From NCBI GenBank assembly GCA_029776155.1, contig JAKOTU010000089.1, forward strand, positions 1 through 64,000: a DNA stretch of 64,000 bases, written 5' to 3'. This document shows positions 35,623 to 43,905 of this stretch, one piece after another. The translations under genes were made by a program, and so were the position numbers. The stretch comes from Bacillota bacterium. Lineage in GTDB: Bacteria > Bacillota > Limnochordia > Darwinibacteriales > Darwinibacteriaceae. The notes under the pieces are model-generated. The model did no database searches. It saw only the letters and a program-made list of their open reading frames with translations, and was not told the DNA's origin. Positions within the stretch are counted from its first letter, which is position 1. Each line of letters opens with the position of its first letter.

Positions 35623-35635
35623 CTGCTTCCCTCCC

Positions 35636-37153
35636 TCAATAGTAAACACCAGTTGCTCTTCCCAGCTGGGCTGCCCGTTCCATCACCCCCCGCGTGGCGG
35701 AAAAGGCCTCTTTAAACAGCTGATAGTACTCTGTGTACAGCTCATGATTCACTTTACTGGGAAGATACATCTCTTCTTTATACTTCACTGCCGCCTGGCA
35801 GCCTTCATTAATGGACTTGAAAATGCCGGCTCCTACGCCAGCTGCAATGGCTGCGCCTAGGCCTGCCTGCTCCTCCACTGCGGATACCCTCAGCGGCAGA
35901 TTGTACACATCGGCTTGGATCTGCAGCCACGGGGCGCTGCGGGCTCCTCCTCCGGAGGCAATGAGCTCAGAGGTGGTCAGTCCCAAATCCCAACACACTT
36001 CCAGGCATTCCCTCAGGGAAAAGGCCACACCTTCCATTACCGCCCGGGCCAGTTGATAGCGGTCCGTCTCCGGGTTCATACCCACAAACATCCCCCGCAG
36101 GTTAGGATTGACGTGGGGTGTCCTTTCCCCGTTGAGGTAGGGGAGGAACACAAGCCCACCGCTGCCCGGCCGGATCTTGGCCACTTCCCTATTCAGCTCC
36201 TCGTAATCGGTATGGGGGAAGAGGGAGTTGAACCAGGCCAAAGACAACCCGGCGCTCATGGTGGCCCCCATGGTAATCCAGCGCTCCTTGCTGAACCCGC
36301 AAAAAGTATTGGTGTTCAGCCGCGGATTGGCGATGGGCCTGTCGCACTGGAAGCACACCTGGCCGCTGCTGCCAATGTTCACCGTAGCCATGCCGGGGTT
36401 AACCGCCCCCGCACCAATGGCCTGCATGATTTGATCCCCACCGCCGTTGACCACTAGGGTCCCTACGGCCAGCCCTGTGGCCTCCGCCGCTGCCCGGGTC
36501 ACGCGGCCTATGGGTTCGGTGGTGGCGTAACACTCCGGCAGGATCTCCTCTGGTACATCCAAACGCTGCAGGATTTCCCGGGACCAGCTCCCCTGCTTGA
36601 TGTCAAAGGCTAAGGTAGCTGAAGCATCGGAATAATCCGAGGTGATCCTGTCAGAAAGCTTGAGTTTCAAATAGTCTTTGGGTAAAATGGCGTATCTGGT
36701 GCGCCGGTAATTGTGGGGCTCTACCTCCCTCACCCAGAGCAGTGACGGCAGCAGAAACCCGGTATAAATGGGGTTGAGTACCACCCTCTGGATTAAATCG
36801 GCCCCCAGTACCCTTTCCATGTGGGCCACCTGCTGGGCAGACCTGGCATCGCAGTGCAGGATAGCCGGGCGCACCGGCCGCAGCTCACTGTCCAAAAGTA
36901 CGGCTCCGTGCATCTGGCCGGAAAAGCTCACCGCCTTGATCTCCTCGGCGGGGGCCCCCAGAAGGTCTATGGCCTGCCGGACTGCAGCACAGCAGGCCTC
37001 CCACCACACCGTCACATCTTGTTCGGCAAAACCTATCTCGGGAGAATCGAACTTGTAGCTGCGCGCCGCCTGTGCCTTCAGATTGCCCTCAGCGTCAATG
37101 ACGATGACCTTCAGGCTTGATGTACCCAAATCAATTCCCATTAAATATGCCAT
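35636..37153 (-). CDS. xylB: XylB-type FGGY sugar kinase
   Basis: 505 residues, normal for xylulokinase. N-terminal G-I-D-L-G-T-S-S-L-K, the XylB-type S-F-S-G-Q-M-H-G segment near 78, L-H-C-D-A-R, L-P-K-D-Y-L, and the C-terminal A-S-G-G-G-A-R-S with A-A-I-A-A-G-V-G-A-G. It phosphorylates a ketose; xylulose is the reference substrate, but the operon also holds a second kinase and a class II aldolase, so another ketose may be the real one. ATG 37153 follows GGTGGAG. Confidence 0.88.
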   Translation of the reverse strand: MAYLMGIDLGTSSLKVIVIDAEGNLKAQAARSYKFDSPEIGFAEQDVTVWWEACCAAVRQAIDLLGAPAEEIKAVSFSGQMHGAVLLDSELRPVRPAILHCDARSAQQVAHMERVLGADLIQRVVLNPIYTGFLLPSLLWVREVEPHNYRRTRYAILPKDYLKLKLSDRITSDYSDASATLAFDIKQGSWSREILQRLDVPEEILPECYATTEPIGRVTRAAAEATGLAVGTLVVNGGGDQIMQAIGAGAVNPGMATVNIGSSGQVCFQCDRPIANPRLNTNTFCGFSKERWITMGATMSAGLSLAWFNSLFPHTDYEELNREVAKIRPGSGGLVFLPYLNGERTPHVNPNLRGMFVGMNPETDRYQLARAVMEGVAFSLRECLEVCWDLGLTTSELIASGGGARSAPWLQIQADVYNLPLRVSAVEEQAGLGAAIAAGVGAGIFKSINEGCQAAVKYKEEMYLPSKVNHELYTEYYQLFKEAFSATRGVMERAAQLGRATGVYY

Positions 37154-37170
37154 GACAACTCTCCACCAAC

Positions 37171-38493
37171 TTAGATGATGAAGCCCATCTGCACTCCAGC
37201 CACAAACGTGTCGCCAAGCCCAATGGTACTCTTGGGGTACTTGTTGTAGCGGGTGGGCACTAGGCAGGCATAACGCTCAGTTTGCAGGGCCCCCAGCTCC
37301 TGGGCAAACTCAAGCCCCTTGGGGCTGAGCTCCCAAGTAGAGAGGGTTTCCCGGCAGTCCTCTACTGTGCCGTACACCCCGATGCGGGCTTTGGTTGCCG
37401 CCATGAGGTTGCCAATGGTGAGGCCCTTTTCCAGATCCACCCCAGGCAGCTCCTGCCCGTAGTAGAGGGCGTAATCCTTGGTGTGGAGCACAATACCCTT
37501 AACCGAGTGCTGGCTCACCACCGCCTCTAAACCCTGCAAAACGGAGGGAAGGCTATTTGGATCCGTGTCCACTCCTAAACGGGCAGTGAAATCCACCAGC
37601 TCCTCCTCGTTCATTCCCAGAATATCAAGGCAGGGCCCTAGTCTGTCAAACACCATTTTCTGTATCTCAGGGCAGAGATAGTGGGCCGCCTCCAGGTAGA
37701 TGATGCACTCGGGGTTCTCGTCTTTCACCCTCCGGTAGTGGGGCTCCAGCTGATCCAGCCTCTCCCGCAGCACCTCTGGATCCACAATCAAGTTAAAGCC
37801 GGAGATAGAGTAAGAATACAGTCGCTTAGCGTTTTCTTCCACATACTCCAGAAACTCGCACCGCAGGGGCAGACGGGTGTTCAAATCGTCGTAATCCAAA
37901 ATGAGCCGGTTGGATTCTGGTGCTGCGTACCGCTGACCGCCAACGTGAATCACATCTCCCCGGTCATACTGGAGCACCATGTGCTTGGCAGGGCCGCTAC
38001 TGCCCTCGCTTTCACAAACGGGAACCAGTTTCCCCTGGGAGACGACAAACACCTGGGGGTAGCAGAACAGGCGGCGCACTTCCTGGGAATCGTCGGTGAG
38101 GTGGGTCACAACGGGCATGCCCACGGCCCCAAGGGCTGCACTGCCCTGAGCACCAGTACCACCAATGGCCTGACTGCCCTGGAAGGTGGCCTCCAGAAAA
38201 TCGCACACCTGGGCACTGGTGATCTGAATCTCGCCGCCCAACCCGCGGGTCAGGTAGGAAGCCACAATACCGGCAAAGTCCTCTAAAGAGCCGATGCTAG
38301 CCCCATCCACCGCAGAGGGCACAGCGCTCAAGTGCTCTTTCAGGATGCGGTTGAAAGCATCCACATCCCATTCCAGCAGGATGTCCAAATTGCTGGTGTA
38401 GCCGAAGGCAATGAACTTGCCTGAGGCTTTGGCCTTGGCAATGTCCTTCTGCAAAGAATCGAGATAATCAGCGTATTTATCCGTATAGGTCAT
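37171..38493 (-). CDS. ADP-dependent phosphofructokinase/glucokinase family kinase
   Basis: 440 residues with features of the ADP-specific sugar kinase family (PF04587): F-A-F-G-Y-T-S-N-L-D near the start, G-G-T-G-A-Q-G at 111-117, the L-E-A-A-H acid patch at 267-271, N-E-E-E at 295-298 for magnesium and T-I-G-L-G-D at 423-428 with D428 as the likely catalytic base. The family is best known from archaea and some bacteria and uses ADP rather than ATP. It lies 17 bases upstream of the XylB-type kinase gene and after an RpiR gene, so it probably adds a second phosphate to an imported sugar. The ribosome binding site is weak. Confidence 0.82.
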   Translation of the reverse strand: MTYTDKYADYLDSLQKDIAKAKASGKFIAFGYTSNLDILLEWDVDAFNRILKEHLSAVPSAVDGASIGSLEDFAGIVASYLTRGLGGEIQITSAQVCDFLEATFQGSQAIGGTGAQGSAALGAVGMPVVTHLTDDSQEVRRLFCYPQVFVVSQGKLVPVCESEGSSGPAKHMVLQYDRGDVIHVGGQRYAAPESNRLILDYDDLNTRLPLRCEFLEYVEENAKRLYSYSISGFNLIVDPEVLRERLDQLEPHYRRVKDENPECIIYLEAAHYLCPEIQKMVFDRLGPCLDILGMNEEELVDFTARLGVDTDPNSLPSVLQGLEAVVSQHSVKGIVLHTKDYALYYGQELPGVDLEKGLTIGNLMAATKARIGVYGTVEDCRETLSTWELSPKGLEFAQELGALQTERYACLVPTRYNKYPKSTIGLGDTFVAGVQMGFII

Positions 38494-38517
38494 TTGTGGT
38501 CGGTAACCCTTCCATGC

Positions 38518-39354
38518 TTATAATTTGTATTCAGACAAAATCAGCTCAATATCATCACTGCGTTTGAGTTTTTCCGAATTGGCCAAGAAGTAGAGCAGAG
38601 TATCCATGACCAGGATCACGCCCAGGTGGGAATCGGGGTCGTAATCGGAAAACACGGGGTGGGTCACTTTCGAAAGGAGCAGATAATCTGCCATACTGGA
38701 TACGGGGGAGTATTCCGAACCCGTGATGGCGATTACCTTAAGCCCCCGCTGCCTGGCCAATTCGCAGGCCTGCACGACCTGGCGCGAGGTCCCCGAATGG
38801 GAGATGGCGATGAGCACATCCCGCTCGGTGGCCAAGCTCAGATGGTTCAGCATGTAGTCCGTAACCATGGAGTAGGTGGCCCGCACCCCGAAGCGCTCCA
38901 GGCGGAAGCCCAGGTCATTGGCCATGGGCGTGGTATTACCCGCTGCTGCAATATGCACAAAATCAGCGTTCTGCAGCAGCTCCACACAGGAAAACAGCGT
39001 CTGTTCATCGAGATTGCGCTGCACATCCACAAGGGAGGCGCTGAACCTTTGGAAAAGCTCCGGAATGTTGCCTGGCCGCTTTCCGTCATTCTTGACCTCA
39101 TTGGCCTGGATCTTGCCCAGGTCATTGGCGAGAATGACCCGCATTTGAGAGTAGCCTGTATAGCCAATCCGCTTGCACATCCTGATCACCGTGGCGTCGC
39201 TCACATCGCTGCGCCTGGCCAACTCCGAGACGTTCATCATAATGGCCTCTTCCGGGTGGTTGAGGATAAACTTGGCCACCCTTTTTTCCGCTGCGAACAT
39301 CTTCGGATAATGTGCCCGGATGTTGGCTAATACCGATTTTCTCTCCTGTTCCAT
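38518..39354 (-). CDS. RpiR/MurR-family transcriptional regulator
   Basis: 278 residues: helix-turn-helix (V-S-E-L-A-R-R-S-D-V-S-D-A-T-V-I-R-M-C) then a SIS domain with A-A-A-G-N-T and A-I-S-H-S-G-T-S-R. The SIS domain should bind a phosphosugar made by this operon. ATG 39354 follows AAGGAG. It is the second gene of the operon, after the aldolase; a large inverted repeat upstream of the aldolase is its likely operator. Confidence 0.9.
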   Translation of the reverse strand: MEQERKSVLANIRAHYPKMFAAEKRVAKFILNHPEEAIMMNVSELARRSDVSDATVIRMCKRIGYTGYSQMRVILANDLGKIQANEVKNDGKRPGNIPELFQRFSASLVDVQRNLDEQTLFSCVELLQNADFVHIAAAGNTTPMANDLGFRLERFGVRATYSMVTDYMLNHLSLATERDVLIAISHSGTSRQVVQACELARQRGLKVIAITGSEYSPVSSMADYLLLSKVTHPVFSDYDPDSHLGVILVMDTLLYFLANSEKLKRSDDIELILSEYKL

Positions 39355-39368
39355 GCTCTTTAGGCTCC

Positions 39369-40241
39369 TTATACCAGTTTGTACAACTGAGCCTTACCAA
39401 CCGTGTTGAACAATTCGAGTTTGTGGTTGATTACCTCTTTCATGGCCGCAATGCTTTCCAGATACAGCTGGAACGGTTCCCTGAGCTTCTTGTCATTGTG
39501 CAGGGTTACCCGCAGCTGCTGATAAAAGGCATCTTTAATGTCAGAAGAGATGTTGATTTTGTTGATGCCCCGTTTTACGCTCTCGGCAATTTCGCTGTCG
39601 GGGTTAGCCGAACCGCCGTGGAGAACCAGAGGCACGTTCACCTTGGCTTTAATCTCGCTGAGGAGGTCCAGCTTCAGCTCAGGCACAAAGCCTTGGGGAT
39701 ACAGCCCGTGGGCAGTGCCAATGGCTATCGCCAGGGCATCGGCACCGGTACGCTCCATAAACTCCGCGGCATCATCCGGTTTGGTGTAGATAATCTCTTC
39801 GGCGCCGCCTTCCGCATCACCTTCGGTGGTGCCGATGGTGCCCAGCTCCGCTTCCACGGAGATGCCCAGGGGATGAACCATATCCACAACCTGTTTGGTC
39901 AGGCGGATGTTCTCTTCAAAGGGCATATGGGAGGCATCGATCATCACAGAAGTAAAGCCAGCCCGAACTGCCCTGAGGATTTGATCCAGAGTGCTGCCAT
40001 GGTCCAAATGGATCGCCATGGGAACAGAGGATTTATGTGCCAGGGCAATGCAGCTGGCGATGAAGTGATCACCTTGGAACTCAAGTTCATTGGGGTGGAT
40101 GGCTAGGATAACAGGTGCCTGTTTTTCCTCGCAGCATTCAACTACTGCATTGAGGATCTGCCCTGTGCCGATGTTAAATGCTGGTACTGCGAAGTAATGC
40201 TCATTTGCTACCGACAATAGATCACGCAAATTTAGTAACAC
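39369..40241 (-). CDS. Class II (zinc) ketose-bisphosphate aldolase
   Basis: About 290 residues from GTG 40241, 7 bases after GGGGAG; a longer frame from 40277 is unlikely. Zinc and catalytic motifs: H-L-D-H-G-S, A-E-L-G-T-I-G-T-T-E-G, G-T-A-H-G-L-Y and L-H-G-G-S-A-N. Cleaves a ketose 1,6-bisphosphate (fructose or tagatose type) into two triose phosphates. First gene of the operon, so cleavage of a bisphosphate made by the two kinases downstream is likely. Confidence 0.9.
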   Translation of the reverse strand: MLLNLRDLLSVANEHYFAVPAFNIGTGQILNAVVECCEEKQAPVILAIHPNELEFQGDHFIASCIALAHKSSVPMAIHLDHGSTLDQILRAVRAGFTSVMIDASHMPFEENIRLTKQVVDMVHPLGISVEAELGTIGTTEGDAEGGAEEIIYTKPDDAAEFMERTGADALAIAIGTAHGLYPQGFVPELKLDLLSEIKAKVNVPLVLHGGSANPDSEIAESVKRGINKINISSDIKDAFYQQLRVTLHNDKKLREPFQLYLESIAAMKEVINHKLELFNTVGKAQLYKLV

Positions 40242-40274
40242 TAATAAACTCCCCTGCCTGAAATAAATTTTCAC

Positions 40275-40305
40275 CACTCGTTTTTTGAATGTATGAAAAC
40301 AAGTG
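40275..40305. promoter_or_regulatory. Candidate RpiR operator: large inverted repeat
   Basis: CACTCGTTTT (40275-40284) and AAAACAAGTG (40296-40305) are inverted copies matching at 9 of 10 positions around an 11-base centre. It lies 34 bases upstream of the aldolase start, in the divergent control region, and fits a repressor site for the RpiR protein of the operon. Confidence 0.45.
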
Positions 40306-40548
40306 ATTCGCGTAAATCATAACATGGCACCAACACCATGTCAATACACAAACGAAATAAAATTTCTTCAAAATAGCCCTTGAAAAGGGCTAGAATTAAT
40401 TCCCAAAAACAGATACTATACTTTTCCAACGTGCTGTGCTATACTTTTGTTAAGCGGTGAAATGAAATTTTATTACGTCCGTGCATAAGAACTCCAGCAA
40501 CTGGAGCCAGGGCAAGTTGCCCTGTACAGAACATAAGGAGGAGATGAC
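40306..40548 (+). promoter_or_regulatory. Divergent promoter region and structured leader of the cupin gene
   Basis: The region holds ACATGG/CCATGT and AGCCCT/AGGGCT inverted repeats (40322-40341, 40375-40391) and a direct repeat TATACTTTT (40417, 40440), one copy preceded by TACTATA that could be a -10. Just before the ribosome binding site AAGGAGG are two adjacent hairpins, CTCCAG/CTGGAG (40492-40506) and CAGGGCAA/TTGCCCTG (40508-40524). No coding frame is supported here. Confidence 0.4.
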
Positions 40549-41754
40549 ATGTCGAGTAAGCGGATTAGGGAAGTGTTTGAGCAGGGCCAAGGAGTGCTGC
40601 AGCTGGTCCCCACCTGGGTACCCAGAAGCTTTAATGAGCCTGGCCGCAGGCTGCGCCTGCATCCCGATGATTATTACGCCTTCGGCTTGGATCGGGGCGG
40701 CATCTGCGAGCGCTGGATTGGCTCGGTTACCGTAGCCCTCAACGGCCCCAAGACCGGCCCCACGGAAGGAATGAGCTTTGTCCTGGCCGATCCGGAGCAG
40801 AACGAGCAGATTTTGTTTGCCGATTTCGTGGAAGAGCTTGGTGCCGATCTGATCGGTCCTGGGCTGTTTGAGAAGTACGGTACCTGGCCCACCTTTGCCA
40901 AACTGTTTGACTATGACAAGCCCCTTTTCCACCACCTGCACCTCACGGAGGAGAAGGCTAACAAAATCGGGCGGCACGGCAAACCAGAAGCCTATTATTT
41001 CCCCCACCAGTACAACGCTTATCTGGGCCGCTTCCCAGTAACCTATTTCGGCTTTGATCCTTCCACGGATCCTGAAGATATTAAGGAGTGCATCCGCAAC
41101 TTCGCCAAGTTTGACACCCGCATTACCCAATACTCCAGGGCGTACCGCATTGAGCTGGGCACCGGCTGGTACACTCCCGCGGGAGTAATCCACGCCCCCG
41201 GTTCTGTGGTCACCTACGAGCCGCAGTGGAACAGCGATGTGAACACCATCATGGAAAACGTGACCATGGGTGAGATCAACCCGCCCAACATGCTCACCGA
41301 CTGCACGCCCGAGGAAGAAAAGAACGATGTGGAGGCTATCTTCAGCCAGATCGACTGGGAAGAAAGCACCCGCCCAGACTACAAAGCCAAATACTTCCGC
41401 CGGCCCATTGAGAAGCCCCAAACCCAAAAGGGTCTGACGGAAAAATGGGTCGCCTATGCCAACGAATGGGTCGCGGCCAAGGAAGTGACCGTGGCACCGG
41501 GAGCAACGGTGAAGCTTGTGGATCAGGCTTGCTACGGCGCCTTGGTGGTCCAGGGCTTTGGCCAGTTCGGCCCCTATCACTGTGAAGCGCCCATCATGCT
41601 CCGCTTCGGCCAGCCCTCCGGCGATGAGTTCTTCGTTTCGGAAAAGGCAGCCAAAGAGGGCATCGTAATCAAGAACAACAGCAAGTATGAGCCCCTGGTT
41701 ATCCTCCAGAACTTCGCCAACAACAACCCCGAAGTACCCCAGACTGTGGAATAA
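40549..41754 (+). CDS. Cupin-fold sugar isomerase-like protein (mannose-6-phosphate isomerase superfamily)
   Basis: 401 residues resembling class I phosphomannose isomerases: H-H-L-H-L at 128-132, K-P-E-A-Y-Y-F at 145-151 and T-P-A-G-V-I-H-A-P-G at 209-218 supply the expected H, E and H metal ligands (H129/H131, E147, H215). The match is to the superfamily, not clearly to ManA, and the D-lyxose isomerase group is an alternative. ATG follows AAGGAGGAG. It is transcribed divergently from the kinase-aldolase operon and probably provides the aldose-ketose step of the same pathway. Confidence 0.72.
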   Translation: MSSKRIREVFEQGQGVLQLVPTWVPRSFNEPGRRLRLHPDDYYAFGLDRGGICERWIGSVTVALNGPKTGPTEGMSFVLADPEQNEQILFADFVEELGADLIGPGLFEKYGTWPTFAKLFDYDKPLFHHLHLTEEKANKIGRHGKPEAYYFPHQYNAYLGRFPVTYFGFDPSTDPEDIKECIRNFAKFDTRITQYSRAYRIELGTGWYTPAGVIHAPGSVVTYEPQWNSDVNTIMENVTMGEINPPNMLTDCTPEEEKNDVEAIFSQIDWEESTRPDYKAKYFRRPIEKPQTQKGLTEKWVAYANEWVAAKEVTVAPGATVKLVDQACYGALVVQGFGQFGPYHCEAPIMLRFGQPSGDEFFVSEKAAKEGIVIKNNSKYEPLVILQNFANNNPEVPQTVE

Positions 41755-41776
41755 ACCAACTGCACAGCGAAGACTT

Positions 41777-41809
41777 GGGCCTTGCCCCTTACGGGCAAGG
41801 CCCATTTTT
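41777..41809 (+). terminator. Terminator of the cupin isomerase gene
   Basis: Perfect 11-base-pair stem (41777-41787 with 41793-41803) followed by ATTTTT on the plus strand. Confidence 0.9.
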
Positions 41810-41819
41810 GCAGTGAAAA

Positions 41820-41837
41820 CCCCAGCCGCGGCTGGGG
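41820..41837 (-). terminator. Terminator of the 46505-to-41846 transporter operon
   Basis: CCCCAGCC followed by its inverted copy forms a perfect 18-base palindrome, followed on the minus strand by TTTTCAC. Confidence 0.7.
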
Positions 41838-41845
41838 TACACATG

Positions 41846-42856
41846 TCAGCTCACACCCTTTACGGTGCGCTCCAGCTGCCTTTTCTGCCGGTACCTGTTG
41901 TAAAGGTGGTTGAGGAACATGATCACCAGCAGCATGGCTCCCCAGATCAGCTTTTTGCTGTAGGGGGAGAGCTCCCAGATGGTCAAAGAGTCTGTGAGCA
42001 GTTGGATAATGAGGATGGTAATCAGCACCCCCGAGATCTTCCCTTCCCCGCCATCGGGGTTGATCCCGCCGATCATGCACACCAGCAGAGCCTTAAGGAG
42101 ATAGGCTTCGCCGTAGCCCACCTTGGCCGAGTTTACCCGGCTGATGATCATGATACTGGAAAGGCCCGCAAACAGCCCGGTCAGGGTGTACACCAGCATG
42201 GCCAAGCGCTCCACCTTAAACCCGGAAAAACGGGCCGCGGTTTTGTTTTCCCCATAGAGATACAGCCTGCGCCCTGTACTGGTGGAACTGAGGGCTTTGC
42301 CAAACAGCAGGATCACGATCATGGAGAAGATGAAGATCACGGGAACACCAAACAAATGCGCCGTGCCAATATTAGTAAAGGCATCGGGAAAACCCACGAT
42401 GGCATTGCCGCTGGTTAGGGCCATGCCGATTCCCGAGATAAACAGCATGCTGGCCAAGGTGACGATCATGGGCTGGGCGGAAAGCTTGCCGATGATCACC
42501 CCGTTGAGCAGCCCAAAGAGCATGGAACTGACTAAAGCCACCAAGATGGCTACCAAGATGGCTGCCCCCTCACTCAGCCCGGGAAACCAGCGCCCTTTAA
42601 GCACCATGGCGGCGAAAATGCCCGAGGTGTTAGCGTTGGCCACCAGCGAAAGGTCGATCCCCCCCGTTAAGAAGGCCAAGGCCATACCCACGGCAATGAG
42701 GGCGAACTCGGGGATCTGGTAGGCCATGGACATGAGGCTGCGCGGAGTGTACAGCTTATCCCCAATGAGAATACCCAGCAGGATGGCGGTGAAGATACCT
42801 ACCACGACCAAAACAAACAGCTTGGAATCCTGTCTTAGTTCTCTGATCAATCTCAT
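41846..42856 (-). CDS. ABC sugar-type permease (RbsC family), subunit 2
   Basis: 336 residues from ATG 42856 (GAGAGG upstream; the frame open to 42934 runs into the preceding gene). About nine membrane segments, with L-T-G-G-I-D-L-S-L-V-A-N and C-M-I-G-G-I-N-P-D-G-G-E-G. Lies 13 bases after the first permease gene; last gene of a four-gene importer. Confidence 0.92.
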   Translation of the reverse strand: MRLIRELRQDSKLFVLVVVGIFTAILLGILIGDKLYTPRSLMSMAYQIPEFALIAVGMALAFLTGGIDLSLVANANTSGIFAAMVLKGRWFPGLSEGAAILVAILVALVSSMLFGLLNGVIIGKLSAQPMIVTLASMLFISGIGMALTSGNAIVGFPDAFTNIGTAHLFGVPVIFIFSMIVILLFGKALSSTSTGRRLYLYGENKTAARFSGFKVERLAMLVYTLTGLFAGLSSIMIISRVNSAKVGYGEAYLLKALLVCMIGGINPDGGEGKISGVLITILIIQLLTDSLTIWELSPYSKKLIWGAMLLVIMFLNHLYNRYRQKRQLERTVKGVS

Positions 42857-42869
42857 TGTCTGTCCCTCT

Positions 42870-43871
42870 CTAATCAGTAAATAGGAGCTTTCGCCTGTTC
42901 TCCAGGCGCTCTTGATACGAGGTGATGACCACACTGATCACCATGAGAGCTCCCACGCAGAAGTTATTCCACGAGGAGGAAAGGCCCAGGAAGATCAGGG
43001 TGTTGTTCATCAAGTTGATGATTACCACCCCAAGCAGGGCCCCCAGGATGGTTCCCCGGCCGCCTGAAAAACTGGCGCCCCCTAAGACAACTGCCGCGAT
43101 CACCATCATTTCCGTACCGATCAGGGCATTGGGATAGACCGCATTGACGCTGGCTAGGTGGATAATGCCCATCATACCCGCCAGCGCCCCCATATAACCA
43201 TACACAAACAGCCGGATCACCAGGGGGTTGAAGCCCACCCGGCGGGCCGCCTCTTCCGAGTTGCCCATGGCGAAGATTCCTCTGCCCAGCATGGTGCGGT
43301 ACAGAATAAACCAGGTGACAGCCATGGCAATAACCACCGGGATGACAAAATAGGTCAAACCTGTGGTTCCATACTGCAGCTTGATTTGGAACAGCTGTTT
43401 CGCTGAGAAACTGAGGATAGATTTGGGCATGACGCCGGCACCGTAAGTGGCACTGCCGATAAAGGTGGTCATAATGCCGTGAAACAGATACTGCGTACCC
43501 AGGGTAATGATGAGTGCGGGTATCTTTAGGGAATGGACCAAAAACCCATTAAAGAGTCCCAGCACAACACCAAACAAAGTGGAAAGGGCAAAGGCAAAGA
43601 ACAGGTTGTCGATGCCCGTGGCAATCATGATCACCACAGTAACATAGCCGCCGAACAGGGCGATGGCGGGAAAAGAGATATCGATATTCCCCGCGATCAT
43701 AATCACCAGCAAGCCCAGGGCCACGAGCGCTGCTTCAGACGAAGACCTGATGGTATCAAAGACCGTTTGGATACTGAGGAAGTATGGGTTTTTCAGGCCC
43801 ACAATGGTGCTGTAGACTACGATAATGCCCAAAAGAAAGAAGATTCTTTTATCCAGTCGTCTGAACTTCAC
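42870..43871 (-). CDS. ABC sugar-type permease (RbsC family), subunit 1
   Basis: 333 residues; GTG 43871 is 7 bases after AAGGAGG. Family motifs M-I-A-G-N-I-D-I-S-F-P-A and V-L-G-G-A-S-F-S-G-G-R-G. The pattern D-I-S-F-P in place of D-L-S-V-G resembles AI-2/rhamnose-type (LsrC-like) permeases, in line with the LsrB-like binding protein of this operon. Confidence 0.92.
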   Translation of the reverse strand: MKFRRLDKRIFFLLGIIVVYSTIVGLKNPYFLSIQTVFDTIRSSSEAALVALGLLVIMIAGNIDISFPAIALFGGYVTVVIMIATGIDNLFFAFALSTLFGVVLGLFNGFLVHSLKIPALIITLGTQYLFHGIMTTFIGSATYGAGVMPKSILSFSAKQLFQIKLQYGTTGLTYFVIPVVIAMAVTWFILYRTMLGRGIFAMGNSEEAARRVGFNPLVIRLFVYGYMGALAGMMGIIHLASVNAVYPNALIGTEMMVIAAVVLGGASFSGGRGTILGALLGVVIINLMNNTLIFLGLSSSWNNFCVGALMVISVVITSYQERLENRRKLLFTD

Positions 43872-43905
43872 CTACGATCCTCCTTGCACCACGGTTCCAC
43901 CGCGT

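Noticed and set aside
40450-41844. Long minus-strand open frame (464 codons) opposite the cupin gene
   Set aside because: It is fully antisense to a gene with clear metal-ligand motifs, its translation resembles no family, and it has no ribosome binding site. Such antisense openness follows from codon bias in GC-rich genes.
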